The notes under the pieces: model-generated
Seen by the model: only the letters and a program-made list of their open reading frames with translations
What the model was told of the DNA's origin: nothing
Database searches by the model: none
Assembly: GCF_000312425.1 (NCBI RefSeq)
Contig: NZ_HE997181.1
Location: 3,667,395 to 3,731,394, forward strand
DNA length: 64,000 bases
Direction of reading: 5' to 3'
Source: Reyranella massiliensis 521
GTDB taxonomy: Bacteria > Pseudomonadota > Alphaproteobacteria > Reyranellales > Reyranellaceae
Part shown: piece after piece, positions 27,201 to 33,332 of the stretch
Layout of the letters: each line of letters begins with the position of its first letter
Position numbering within the stretch: the stretch's first letter is position 1
Program-made: the position numbers and the translations under genes

Positions 27201-29513
27201 GTGGCCCGCAAAATCGATCCAGCTCTCATAGGGCTTGAGGAAGGCGTTCTCGTTGGAGAGTTCATAGAATTCGCGACGCGCGGCATTCAATCCAGGCACG
27301 CCGGTATCGCGGCCGCGCGCCAGGTTGATGGTCGCGAGGTCGAGGGGCAGGCCCAACAGATTGTTGCGGAGTGCGCTGGTGACGAATTCGTCGATCTCGT
27401 TGCCGACCTGGCGGGTCATGCCGCGGACGATCGAGCCCGCCATCTCTTCGGCGCCGAGCGAGGCGAACTCGATCGGGTTGAGGAAGCCCTCGATGAGACC
27501 GATGCTGCCGTCGACGAACGCCGGATCGAAGCGATCGATCGTCTCGGTCAGCATCGAGTGGCCGAACCGATACACGACGTGCGCGAACTCCGCCACGATG
27601 GTCGGGTCGAGGGTCACGTCGAATCCGTCGGGGACCAGGAACACGTTGATGTTCGGCTGGATCTTGCGCGCGAACTCCTCGAACACGAGATGCTGGTACT
27701 GCATCTCGGTGCCGAATTTCGCGGCCTGGAAGAGCCGCTCGCCGTCCCAGTTCAATGTCGCCGCGAGTGCCATCAAACCCGCATCGTCGGTCGGCATGGC
27801 ATTTACTTGTGCGGCCGTCAGATCGGTGTCGAGCCATTCGTTGATGAATGCGACGTCGCGCGTCTGTAGCGTGACGAGCATCGTGTGGTCCATCAGCCGG
27901 TTGTGTTCCGAGTGGAAGACGTGATGGACCGCCGTGAGACCAATGTTCTCGTTGCCGCGGCCGTCGCCGGTGATGAAGTGGGCATCGAGCAGCGCCTGGT
28001 CGTAGAACTGATTGGGATTGAGATTGCCCAGGCCGATTTCGATGTCGCCGTCGGCCAGCTTGCCGGTCGGCGCTGCCGTGTGCGCGATGTCGTCGAGGAA
28101 GGCATGCCCCGTGCGTACGGCGAGATGCGTCACCTCGGGGAGGCTGTCCGCATCCGGGCCATCCGGCGCAATGCTGACCAGGCTCAACGGGCTGCCAGGC
28201 GTGCCCGACGCGAGGGTCTGCGGCGGCCCGACCATGACGACCTGCGGGAATCCGGTCGTCGGATTGGGAATGAAGTTACCGTAGGCGTCGGTCGCCAGCA
28301 GCGGCAGGTTGCCGACATGGTAGTCGGTCAGGTCGATGCCCAGCATCTCGCGGGCTTGGGCCTTCACTTCGCCCCAGGTCGGCAATCCCCCATTGGCGCC
28401 GTCGAGCAGCTTGCCGGTCGATTCCGGCCTTCCGTCAACGAGCGTGTACTCGCGCAGGAAGACCTGGTGCGAGGGATGTGAAGTATAGGTCTGGTTCTGG
28501 TCGACGAACGACGTCGTCGAGTTGATGGGCTTCACGTCATCCGACGTGCCCCACACATTGTCCGCGCCCGGACCGGTCGTAGCGCGCGTCAGCACCATGA
28601 AGTTCGTGGGGCTGGTCGGATCGTAAAGCGGATCATCCGCCTGCAGCGGAATGAACACGGTGCCGCTGCCGCCCTTGCCAACGAGATCGAGGCCGTGATC
28701 GAAGAACTGTCCAAACAGCGTGAACCAGGAGTTGAACGACGCCGAGAGGCCTTCGTCCGGCGCGACGTTCGTCAGCTTGATATTGTCGCCGTCCATCTCG
28801 ATCCCGTTGGCGGCGAGCATCCCGTCCAAAGTCACGCGGTTGGCGGCCAGCGCGACATCCGCGGCATCGGAGGCCGCCTGGGTCGTGGCTGCTGCTGCAG
28901 TCGCCGCATCCAAGGCAGTCTGATTTTCAGGCGTCGGATCTGTATCGAATGCTTGCTGAGCCGCGACCAGGGTCCGCTGCGCGGCCGTGTTCGCCAGGTG
29001 CGCCTCCTCGGCATCTTGGAGGTAGGGCTTCACGACCTGGTATTCAGTCTTGATCGTCTGCGCGATCGTCAACTGCTCCGTGGCGGTTTCGACACCGGCA
29101 CGCGACAGTGCGACCATGATCGCCGCGGTGTTGTCCAGCGTCTGATCGACGATGAGGTTCGAGATCGTACGCAGGCTAGAATCGACGACGACGGAGTTCG
29201 GGTTGTTCGACGGATTGTAGTTCGGCTGCGTCGGGAACGCCGGCGCCGGGCCCGGGCCATCCGGATCCAGCAGGCCGCCCTGCGCCGGGCGATATTCCGG
29301 AGCCAGGATCGACGGGAACGGGTGATCGGCCGCCCCCCATGTCGGGTGCAACAGGTTGTTGTAGCTGCCGTCGACCGTGCGCAGGCCCCACGAGAGATTG
29401 TAGGTGGGGATGAGGCCGCCCGGCCCGAACAACGGCTGACCTGCCGCATGCAATTCGGCGATCTTGATCTGGGCCAGGATGAAGTCCAGATCGCTCTTGA
29501 TATATGTGACCAT
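21285..29513 (-). CDS. Giant secreted animal-type haem peroxidase with RTX calcium-binding repeats
   Basis: A 2742-residue type I secretion substrate. The start at 29513 (MVTYIKSDLDF) follows GAGG by seven bases. The N-terminal 830 residues are a peroxinectin-like haem peroxidase: FGQFFDHGLDL near 268 (distal His), GDGRGNENIGLTAVHHVFHSEHNRL near 520-545, VVYRFGHSMLTETID near 650 (proximal His) and ARGRDTGVPGLNAARREF near 740. An alanine-rich helical insert precedes the distal site. From about 970 onward, blocks of GGxGxDxIxG nonapeptides alternate with beta-rich spacers, including a jelly-roll-like insert near 1470-1640. The non-RTX tail ends DFKIQIEGHHTMNNSN, a plausible secretion signal. 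It probably acts outside the cell in peroxide-dependent oxidation or adhesion. Confidence 0.93.
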   Translation of the reverse strand: MVTYIKSDLDFILAQIKIAELHAAGQPLFGPGGLIPTYNLSWGLRTVDGSYNNLLHPTWGAADHPFPSILAPEYRPAQGGLLDPDGPGPAPAFPTQPNYNPSNNPNSVVVDSSLRTISNLIVDQTLDNTAAIMVALSRAGVETATEQLTIAQTIKTEYQVVKPYLQDAEEAHLANTAAQRTLVAAQQAFDTDPTPENQTALDAATAAAATTQAASDAADVALAANRVTLDGMLAANGIEMDGDNIKLTNVAPDEGLSASFNSWFTLFGQFFDHGLDLVGKGGSGTVFIPLQADDPLYDPTSPTNFMVLTRATTGPGADNVWGTSDDVKPINSTTSFVDQNQTYTSHPSHQVFLREYTLVDGRPESTGKLLDGANGGLPTWGEVKAQAREMLGIDLTDYHVGNLPLLATDAYGNFIPNPTTGFPQVVMVGPPQTLASGTPGSPLSLVSIAPDGPDADSLPEVTHLAVRTGHAFLDDIAHTAAPTGKLADGDIEIGLGNLNPNQFYDQALLDAHFITGDGRGNENIGLTAVHHVFHSEHNRLMDHTMLVTLQTRDVAFINEWLDTDLTAAQVNAMPTDDAGLMALAATLNWDGERLFQAAKFGTEMQYQHLVFEEFARKIQPNINVFLVPDGFDVTLDPTIVAEFAHVVYRFGHSMLTETIDRFDPAFVDGSIGLIEGFLNPIEFASLGAEEMAGSIVRGMTRQVGNEIDEFVTSALRNNLLGLPLDLATINLARGRDTGVPGLNAARREFYELSNENAFLKPYESWIDFAGHLKNEASIINFIAAYGTHSLITSQTTVEGKRDAALTIILGQSVGGFEVPADAEAFLNGQGAYASNLGGLELVDLWIGGLAEQIMPFGGMLGSTFNFVFEGMMENLQSGDRFYYLQRLDGLHLFGEMENNSFAAMIMRNTDAKHLPSDVFSTPGLILEVDQTKQFNDLDGNGTLESDDPTGGGLLTRIVVRDNPATVGADTNYLRYTGGDHVLLGGTEEDDTLIAGIGDDTLYGDGGNDRLEGGLGNDIFNAGAGDDIITDMGGDDNVKAGDGNDVVHAGGGLDLVMGGRGQDFIFLGTDMGSEVFAGEGNDFIYGNKNAERILGNEGDDWIETGTFDGAPGDNFDEIFAHDNIDGHDVFRGDGGFDEFIGEGGDDIMVGSPGRGKMAGMSGFDWATYFDSTTAVNADLSRPIIFDEAPTLPANAALDEYQSMEGLSGSRFNDILGGSNVVAADRLPVGQGGDGAEGYRGSQLTKESLALIAGLQQVLGLTNAQVAALVAGAVVYNAGDIILGGDGSDRIQGNAGDDIIDGDKYLEVSIGVYENTPAGLGTGPLIATYQSMTELSSLMFNGTYNPGQLKIIREILTDTTAGDTDVAVFQGSRGEYTFSATADGQLIVTHAVEDSLDGSDRLRGIEQVEFLGGGALNIRVGTAGNDVITGTAQDDLILGLGGNDILNGGDGNDILVGGPNGPATSGQYADNFNSQSLGNTNGTTNWGPDWVEADDIAGANGGVANGQIRIDDANNNTLRVIGGATSDGAQITRVVDLSAANTATITFTSNADGLDGTYNTATQTGTGEYVQVQFAADGVNFVALDGYTGDGGSVDRSYTVNGPFSATAAIRFVGSAINQTTEGLSIDNLAISFSAVETLNGGNGDDTYSFTFGDGNDIINEGANGGAADRISILSNVIDPVSGLPVISSLNAADTNTGTQNGNLAISYEGQQVTVNGHFSGTNTQTGVELINFNGATFNGYLLEGDYFINRADPANRDDGGVNLATNATTNARNNFVAGEDGTNDEIIGGALNDLIFGGTGDNNLSGGDGDDLLVGGSGNGDNDLLDGGAGVDTMVGLNGNDTYVVDDAADVIVEAAGANTGTDTVNTELVALSLATYANVENLTYTGVDADQFVGTGNALNNTITGGDLNDTLSGLGGNDTLVGGLGADAMTGGDGDDVYFVDDAGDSVTEAALATSGTDRVEASISYVLGANVENLDLNDGAVDGTGNALANVINGNGAANLLLGGGGADTINGGDGADIIDGGEGDDTLNGGTGGDADTIIGGAGNDTIDVGNGNDVLVYNASGFGADIVTNFDATGGTAATQDLINISALGVTAANFATRVIIQDIEDGATDDTLITVNDAGGNALGTIRVEELEFTNITATDFILSTAGNVITGNGIGLTHNGSAGDDTINALGGNDTVNAGDGNDTIVGGTGNDTVNGDAGDDTFVWSANNATATSLTNSDGRDIVNGGTEGAAGDTFVINGNGAIAETYRIYTRAAWDALAGNNGNSLNAATEIVITRGPNTDFANSVIAELREVEEIRINSVDPNAPGGTAGGDTFQVIGDFSGTSLRLNTITIDGNAGDDTIDISSLGSAHRIVFKSNGGNDIIIGALRAEDVIELTDGADLSTYVLTDNGNGTKTFSNGTHSVTFTGVVPPQFISDGPDEEPVDEEPTDGETPSGAVKNGTAGDDVLVGTDGADDIVGKAGDDVAIGGAGADVIVAGEGADLVRGGEGRDMIFAGAGDDQAFGGEHADVIYGDAGADRLFGDGGADMIVAGAGDDTVFGGAGDDLIVAEIGDGNDVYFGDDSDGGTGGDTLDVSAATVAVSVNLGTGAGSKGSASSSQTGNDTIWSIENVNTGSGNDTIIASNSANIMNGGAGNDTFKFQSVTAADGDTILFFEPGDRVDLSGIDANIGAGGDQAFTLVSNGQLTAAGQLAVTYETRADGEFTILQGNVDGDTAADFKIQIEGHHTMNNSNVTG

Positions 29514-29660
29514 GACGTGCCTCGCCCCGTGTTCTGGCGACATCCCGCCCATTTCGCGCGGTATGCCCTTTGATGGATGTGCGAAGGCTACGTGTGGGGC
29601 AGTGGGCCCTGTAGGGGACAAGGTCTCAGGATCTGCAGGACCGAGGGCCGTGGTCGAATG

Positions 29661-29684
29661 GACCAAGGTCTTAGGACCTTGGTC
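29661..29684. promoter_or_regulatory. Paired GACCAAGGTC boxes forming a perfect inverted repeat
   Basis: GACCAAGGTC, four bases (TTAG), then GACCTTGGTC: ten-base arms without mismatch. Each arm is itself a GACC-N2-GGTC dyad, as expected for a dimeric regulator site rather than just a hairpin. It lies about 150 bases upstream of the peroxidase start and about 175 bases upstream of the kinase start. A likely user is the adjacent LuxR-type regulator, which is inference. Confidence 0.55.
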
Positions 29685-29736
29685 TGAGTACCTCGCGGGA
29701 GCCATCCGCTAGGTTGGAGTCCTCCGGAGTTGGGTC

Positions 29737-29746
29737 GACCAAAGTC
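29737..29746. promoter_or_regulatory. Partial GACC box (GACCAAAGTC)
   Basis: One mismatch from GACCAAGGTC. It overlaps the eight-base palindrome GGTCGACC at 29733-29740 and lies between the main paired box and the kinase start. It could be a secondary binding site; alone it would be weak evidence. Confidence 0.3.
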
Positions 29747-29859
29747 AGCAGTCGAAGCACGCGTTATGCGAGAGAATGCAGTTCTCCGGCGCAACGCCGT
29801 CGCATCACGAATGGCTGAAAGAATTGAGCATTCTGACAAATTCTCTTCTGGAGACGCGG

Positions 29860-31236
29860 ATGGCCGGTTTCCGCTCGTGGTGGCCTGCGCTCAGCCTGGC
29901 TCGGCAATTTACGCTGGCCAGTTCAGCCCTGGTCCTGGCCGGCCTGGGTGTGTTGGGATTTTGGGTCGCCCAGAAGATCGAATCGGGGGTCAAGGCTCAC
30001 ACGGCAGCACGGACCGCGCTCTATATGGAAAGCGTCGTCGCGCCTTACCTGCAAGAGCTGGGGTCGCGGCCGGACCTTTCAGCCGAAAACAAGGCCGCCC
30101 TCGATACCGTGATCGGTAAGGATGCGGCCCGCCTTCGCGTGGTCGCCGCCAAGGTCTGGACGCGTACCGGCGTCATCCTCTACGCCACGGACAAGGCACT
30201 CATTGGCCAAAAGTTCCCCCTGACCCCCCTGCTTACACGCGCCTGGGAGGGCTATGTCGAAGCCCAGTTTGACGCCCGTCATTACGGCGACGATCACGGG
30301 ACCAGCATGGTCGGGAAGGAGCCCTTGCTTGAGATTTACGTCCCGATTCGCCACAGTGCGACCAATGAAATCATAGCTGTCGCGGAATTCTACGAACTTA
30401 CGTCGGAGCTCAATCGCGAGCTTGTCAGAAGCCAGATAAACAGTTGGCTCGTCACGGCAATAGTCAGCTTCACGATCATAGCCGGGCTCTACACGATCGT
30501 AGCGAATGGAAGCAAAACTATAGAAACCCAGCGTACGGCGCTGGCAAACAGAATCAGCGAACTTTCGGCACTTCTGCAGCAGAATGAAGAGTTGGGGCAA
30601 CGGGTACAGGGGGCGTCGCGGCGCGCCGCGGAAGCCACAGAACTACAACTTCGCCGTTTAGGCGCGGACCTGCACGACGGCCCGGCCCAGTTGCTCGCAC
30701 TGGCGTTGCTGAAGTTTCCGAGTGCAATGGACGGTGGTGGACAAGCGAGCGAGCGGCAGATCTTGCGGGGTGTTCTGGAAGACGCCATGGCTGAAATCCG
30801 CAATATCTCCAGCGGTCTGGCGCTTCCTGAGATTGAGAAACTCAGTCTCACGCAGGCACTGATGGTCGTTGCTTCGGAACATGAGCGCCGTACCTCGACA
30901 ACTGTCGCCTGCGAGTTCGCAAGCAGGCCGATCGACCTCTCCCACCCGACGAAACTGTGTCTGTGCAGGTTCGTCCAGGAAGGCCTCAGCAACGCCTACC
31001 GGCATGCCGGCGGCCAGGGCCAGGCCGTCACCCTCAGCTGGTCCGAGAATTTCATCGTCGTCGAGGTGGCCGATCGCGGACCGGGCATCGAGAAAGGCGC
31101 CAGCGAAAGGAAACGCCCCGCCCTCGGCCTCATCGGCCTTCGCAATCGCCTGGAGAGCTTTGGCGGCCATCTGACGGTCAGCAGCGCGCCCGGGGCAGGC
31201 ACGCGTCTGACAGCCTATCTGCCGATTGGGGCGTGA
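29860..31236 (+). CDS. Sensor histidine kinase, NarL-pair (HisKA_3) type
   Basis: Membrane sensor kinase of 458 residues. Two membrane helices (about residues 15-35 and 205-225) bracket a periplasmic sensor domain of about 170 residues, with ATDKALIGQKFP and EPLLEIYVPIRH, resembling a PDC/Cache-type ligand pocket. The cytoplasmic part has the HisKA_3 phosphoacceptor (LRRLGADLHDGPAQLLAL, His near 271) and a HATPase_c domain with N (EGLSNAYRHAGG) and G boxes (VADRGPGIE, GLIGLRNRLESFGG). The ATG at 29860 with GGAGA seven bases upstream is preferred to an ATG at 29776 without one. It is followed 11 bases later by its cognate regulator and is divergent from the peroxidase operon. Confidence 0.9.
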   Translation: MAGFRSWWPALSLARQFTLASSALVLAGLGVLGFWVAQKIESGVKAHTAARTALYMESVVAPYLQELGSRPDLSAENKAALDTVIGKDAARLRVVAAKVWTRTGVILYATDKALIGQKFPLTPLLTRAWEGYVEAQFDARHYGDDHGTSMVGKEPLLEIYVPIRHSATNEIIAVAEFYELTSELNRELVRSQINSWLVTAIVSFTIIAGLYTIVANGSKTIETQRTALANRISELSALLQQNEELGQRVQGASRRAAEATELQLRRLGADLHDGPAQLLALALLKFPSAMDGGGQASERQILRGVLEDAMAEIRNISSGLALPEIEKLSLTQALMVVASEHERRTSTTVACEFASRPIDLSHPTKLCLCRFVQEGLSNAYRHAGGQGQAVTLSWSENFIVVEVADRGPGIEKGASERKRPALGLIGLRNRLESFGGHLTVSSAPGAGTRLTAYLPIGA

Positions 31237-31247
31237 GGAACAGCACC

Positions 31248-31943
31248 ATGGATACTGGAATTCGCATCGCCATCATCGACGATCATCCGCTGTTCCGAGC
31301 CGGCGTTATCCATATTCTCAGCGCACGACCCGATCTTGACGTTGTCGGCCAGGGGGCGTCCGCATCGGACGCGATTTCGGTCGCTCGCAATGAAAGCCCC
31401 GATCTCCTGATACTCGACGTGAGCATCCCGGGAGGCGGATTGGACGCCCTGGAATCGATCGTGGCGGAATGTCCCAAGACCAAGGTCATCATGCTGACGG
31501 TGTCGGTCGACAAGCCGGATGTCCTCAAGGCGCTTCGACTGGGGGCTCGCGGCTATGTCGTCAAAGGCGTAAGCGGGACCGATCTCGTCCAGGCCCTTCT
31601 GATCGTTGCCCAGGGCGATCGTTACATCTCGCCCTCTCTCGGCGCGATGCTTCTGTCCGACTTCGATCACACCAAGACGGCAACGAGAGGCAAAGCCATC
31701 GACGATCTGAGCCACCGGGAGGGCGAAGTTCTCGCCCTGGTAACCCAGGGCCTCAGCAACAAGGAGATTGGGATCAGGCTCAATCTAAGCGACAAGACGG
31801 TCAAACATTACATGACGAGCGTCTTCCAGAAGCTCCACGTCCGCAACAGGCTCGAGGCGGCTCTGCTCGTGAGAAAGCCGGTCAATGTCCCCGCCAACGA
31901 TGCGTCGAGAATTGCAGAGAATCGCTCTCCGAGCGGAAACTGA
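31248..31943 (+). CDS. NarL/LuxR-family response regulator, partner of the upstream kinase
   Basis: A 231-residue two-domain regulator. The receiver domain (about residues 5-120) has the acidic pair in IIDDHPLFRAG, the phosphoacceptor Asp in LLILDVSIPGGG near 57, and the conserved Lys in GYVVKGVSG near 107. The C-terminal LuxR-type helix-turn-helix is clear: LSHREGEVLALVTQGLSNKE followed by IGIRLNLSDKTVKHYMTSVF. The ATG at 31248 follows GAGGAAC at about eight bases. It sits in one operon with the sensor kinase. Plausible targets are its own promoter and the divergent peroxidase/secretion operon through the GACC boxes. Confidence 0.93.
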   Translation: MDTGIRIAIIDDHPLFRAGVIHILSARPDLDVVGQGASASDAISVARNESPDLLILDVSIPGGGLDALESIVAECPKTKVIMLTVSVDKPDVLKALRLGARGYVVKGVSGTDLVQALLIVAQGDRYISPSLGAMLLSDFDHTKTATRGKAIDDLSHREGEVLALVTQGLSNKEIGIRLNLSDKTVKHYMTSVFQKLHVRNRLEAALLVRKPVNVPANDASRIAENRSPSGN

Positions 31944-32070
31944 CAGCATCGCACTCCACACGGTTTCGACGATTCCGACCTTTGAGCGATCCGACCGCCC
32001 CTGCGGGGGGCTATCGAGCCCCTCCCCGACCTCAGGGATAAACCTCCCAAACGCAAACGGACCCGTCTGA

Positions 32071-32093
32071 ATCAAGCCGCTCGTAAGCTTGAT
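32071..32093. repeat. Short inverted repeat upstream of a small membrane-protein gene
   Basis: ATCAAGC / GCTTGAT arms of seven bases with a nine-base spacer, 16 bases before the ATG at 32110. It could be an operator for the small gene or the end hairpin of the two-component transcript. There is no U-run. Confidence 0.35.
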
Positions 32094-32109
32094 CCGATAG
32101 TGTCGAAAG

Positions 32110-32328
32110 ATGCTGCTTCTTGCTTTCGCTGGCGGTCTCGCAATGAGTTCAGCGGGCGCCATTCTTCTCGTTCGTCGCACCAGAACTGAAGCCTGGCGGG
32201 ACAATATCACCCAGCTGACGCCGGACTGGCGATGGATCGGCCTCCTGCTGGCTGTCGGCGGCGGCCTGATCCTGCTGGGCGTCGGAGCCATCGAACTCGT
32301 CGAGTGGTCGGCGTTCCCTTCCGAGTGA
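32110..32328 (+). CDS. Small two-helix membrane protein, unknown function
   Basis: A 72-residue frame with two clear hydrophobic helices (about residues 2-21 and 43-64) around a short polar loop (VRRTRTEAWRDNITQL). It ends with an acidic tail. Composition and topology look like a genuine small inner-membrane protein rather than a chance frame, but the ribosome binding site is weak and no family is recognised. It lies between the response regulator and the convergent IclR gene. Confidence 0.5.
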   Translation: MLLLAFAGGLAMSSAGAILLVRRTRTEAWRDNITQLTPDWRWIGLLLAVGGGLILLGVGAIELVEWSAFPSE

Positions 32329-32375
32329 ACCTCGACGGTGCACGGTTCCAACATCAACCGCCGCCCGTCGCTTTC

Positions 32376-33188
32376 TCAGGCCGGAGCGTCCCGCAGCAAA
32401 TGCTCCAGCTTTTCGGCCTCACGTTTCAGCATCGGTATCAGTTCTCGGCGGCGCACCTCATCAAGGCGGTCCTCGATTGCAGCAAGCGATATGGCATAGA
32501 CCGGCCGCCCCTGCGGGTCGCGCACGGCAACACCGATGCCCCAGGAACCCTTCATCAGCAGGCCCGGATTGAGGGCATATCCGTCCTTTCGGGTCCGTGT
32601 CACGGCACTTTGAAGAAGCCCGGCTGAATAGGCCGGATACTTTTCCAGGATGATCGCCGTGTTGGCAGCGATCGCGCGCTCGACCTCGTCGTCCGGCAAG
32701 GCCGCCAGGACAGCGAGACTGCCCGCACCAATACCCAGCGGATGCCGATCACCCGCCTGCAGGACGTGGCTGCGGATTGGGAACGGCCCCTCCTCCCGGT
32801 GAAGGCAGACGATGTGCAGGTCGCGCCGCACGGAAAGGAAGGCGGTGTCCCCTGTGGTCTGGCTGAGGCGGGTGAGCCCGTCGATCGCCCGGGCGTGGAT
32901 GCCGAACCGCCGGGCCGCGAGCATGCCGAGCACGTAGCTCTCGGCGCCGAGGTGGTAGCGTCGGCTTGCCTCGTCCTGATCGAGCAGCCCGGCTCGAACG
33001 AGCGCCCCCAAGACTCTACGCGCCGTCGGCTTGGCGAGTCCGGAACTCGTCACGAGATCGGTCAACCGCGCGCCGTGCTGATCGGCGCGTCCAACCTCGA
33101 GCAGCAGTCCAACTGCACGCTCGATGCTTTGCGTTCCGCCACCCGACGTTTCCGCCGTCCCCGTCTTGATCGATCTCACGCGCTTCAT
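32376..33188 (-). CDS. IclR-family transcriptional regulator
   Basis: A 270-residue regulator of the IclR family. An N-terminal winged helix-turn-helix (about residues 18-85, with SIERAVGLLLEVGRA and LTDLVTSSGLAKPTARRVLGALVRAGLL) is joined to the effector-binding domain (about 100-260, with HPLGIGAGSLAVLAALPDDE and the GWGIGVAVRD-type strand, here GSWGIGVAVRDPQG). These proteins bind small organic acids and repress or activate catabolic genes. It is transcribed away from the reductoisomerase gene. Two similar palindromes in the 144-base gap are probable operators, so it likely controls that gene and itself. Confidence 0.92.
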   Translation of the reverse strand: MKRVRSIKTGTAETSGGGTQSIERAVGLLLEVGRADQHGARLTDLVTSSGLAKPTARRVLGALVRAGLLDQDEASRRYHLGAESYVLGMLAARRFGIHARAIDGLTRLSQTTGDTAFLSVRRDLHIVCLHREEGPFPIRSHVLQAGDRHPLGIGAGSLAVLAALPDDEVERAIAANTAIILEKYPAYSAGLLQSAVTRTRKDGYALNPGLLMKGSWGIGVAVRDPQGRPVYAISLAAIEDRLDEVRRRELIPMLKREAEKLEHLLRDAPA

Positions 33189-33195
33189 GCTTCAG

Positions 33196-33214
33196 TGGTC
33201 CACTATATGGAATA
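33196..33214. promoter_or_regulatory. Probable IclR operator, imperfect copy
   Basis: TGGTCCAC-TAT-ATGGAATA, matching the perfect palindrome at 33281-33299 in 15 of 19 positions with identical spacing. It lies seven bases before the IclR start codon, which fits autoregulation. Confidence 0.6.
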
Positions 33215-33280
33215 TCATATGCAAATATCTTCTTCACTGTTTTGATATTCTGAGTCAAACATCAAAAAGTTACGAGTTTA

Positions 33281-33299
33281 TGGTCCATTATATGGACCA
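33281..33299. promoter_or_regulatory. Probable IclR operator, perfect palindrome
   Basis: TGGTCCAT-TAT-ATGGACCA: eight-base perfect arms around a three-base centre, 33 bases before the start of the reductoisomerase gene. The surrounding AT-rich sequence suits a promoter. The pair of boxes is 85 bases apart centre to centre, about eight helical turns. Confidence 0.65.
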
Positions 33300-33332
33300 C
33301 TCCTCCATTACTCAACGGCATTGAGGCAAGGC

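Larger units (their letters stand above)
29514..29859. promoter_or_regulatory. Divergent control region between secreted peroxidase and two-component genes
   Basis: A 346-base region that must hold the promoters of the leftward peroxidase/secretion operon and the rightward kinase/regulator operon. It is dense in GACC and GGTC tetramers. A perfect 10+4+10 inverted repeat lies at 29661-29684, a degraded copy at 29616-29633 and a partial copy at 29737-29746. I could not place a confident -35/-10 pair. Confidence 0.6.

Noticed and set aside
23022..27869. A 1615-codon open frame on the plus strand opposite the giant peroxidase gene
   Set aside because: It is a mirror of the repetitive GGxGxD codons on the other strand, which rarely give stops when read in reverse. 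It has no domain, no sensible composition and no ribosome binding site.
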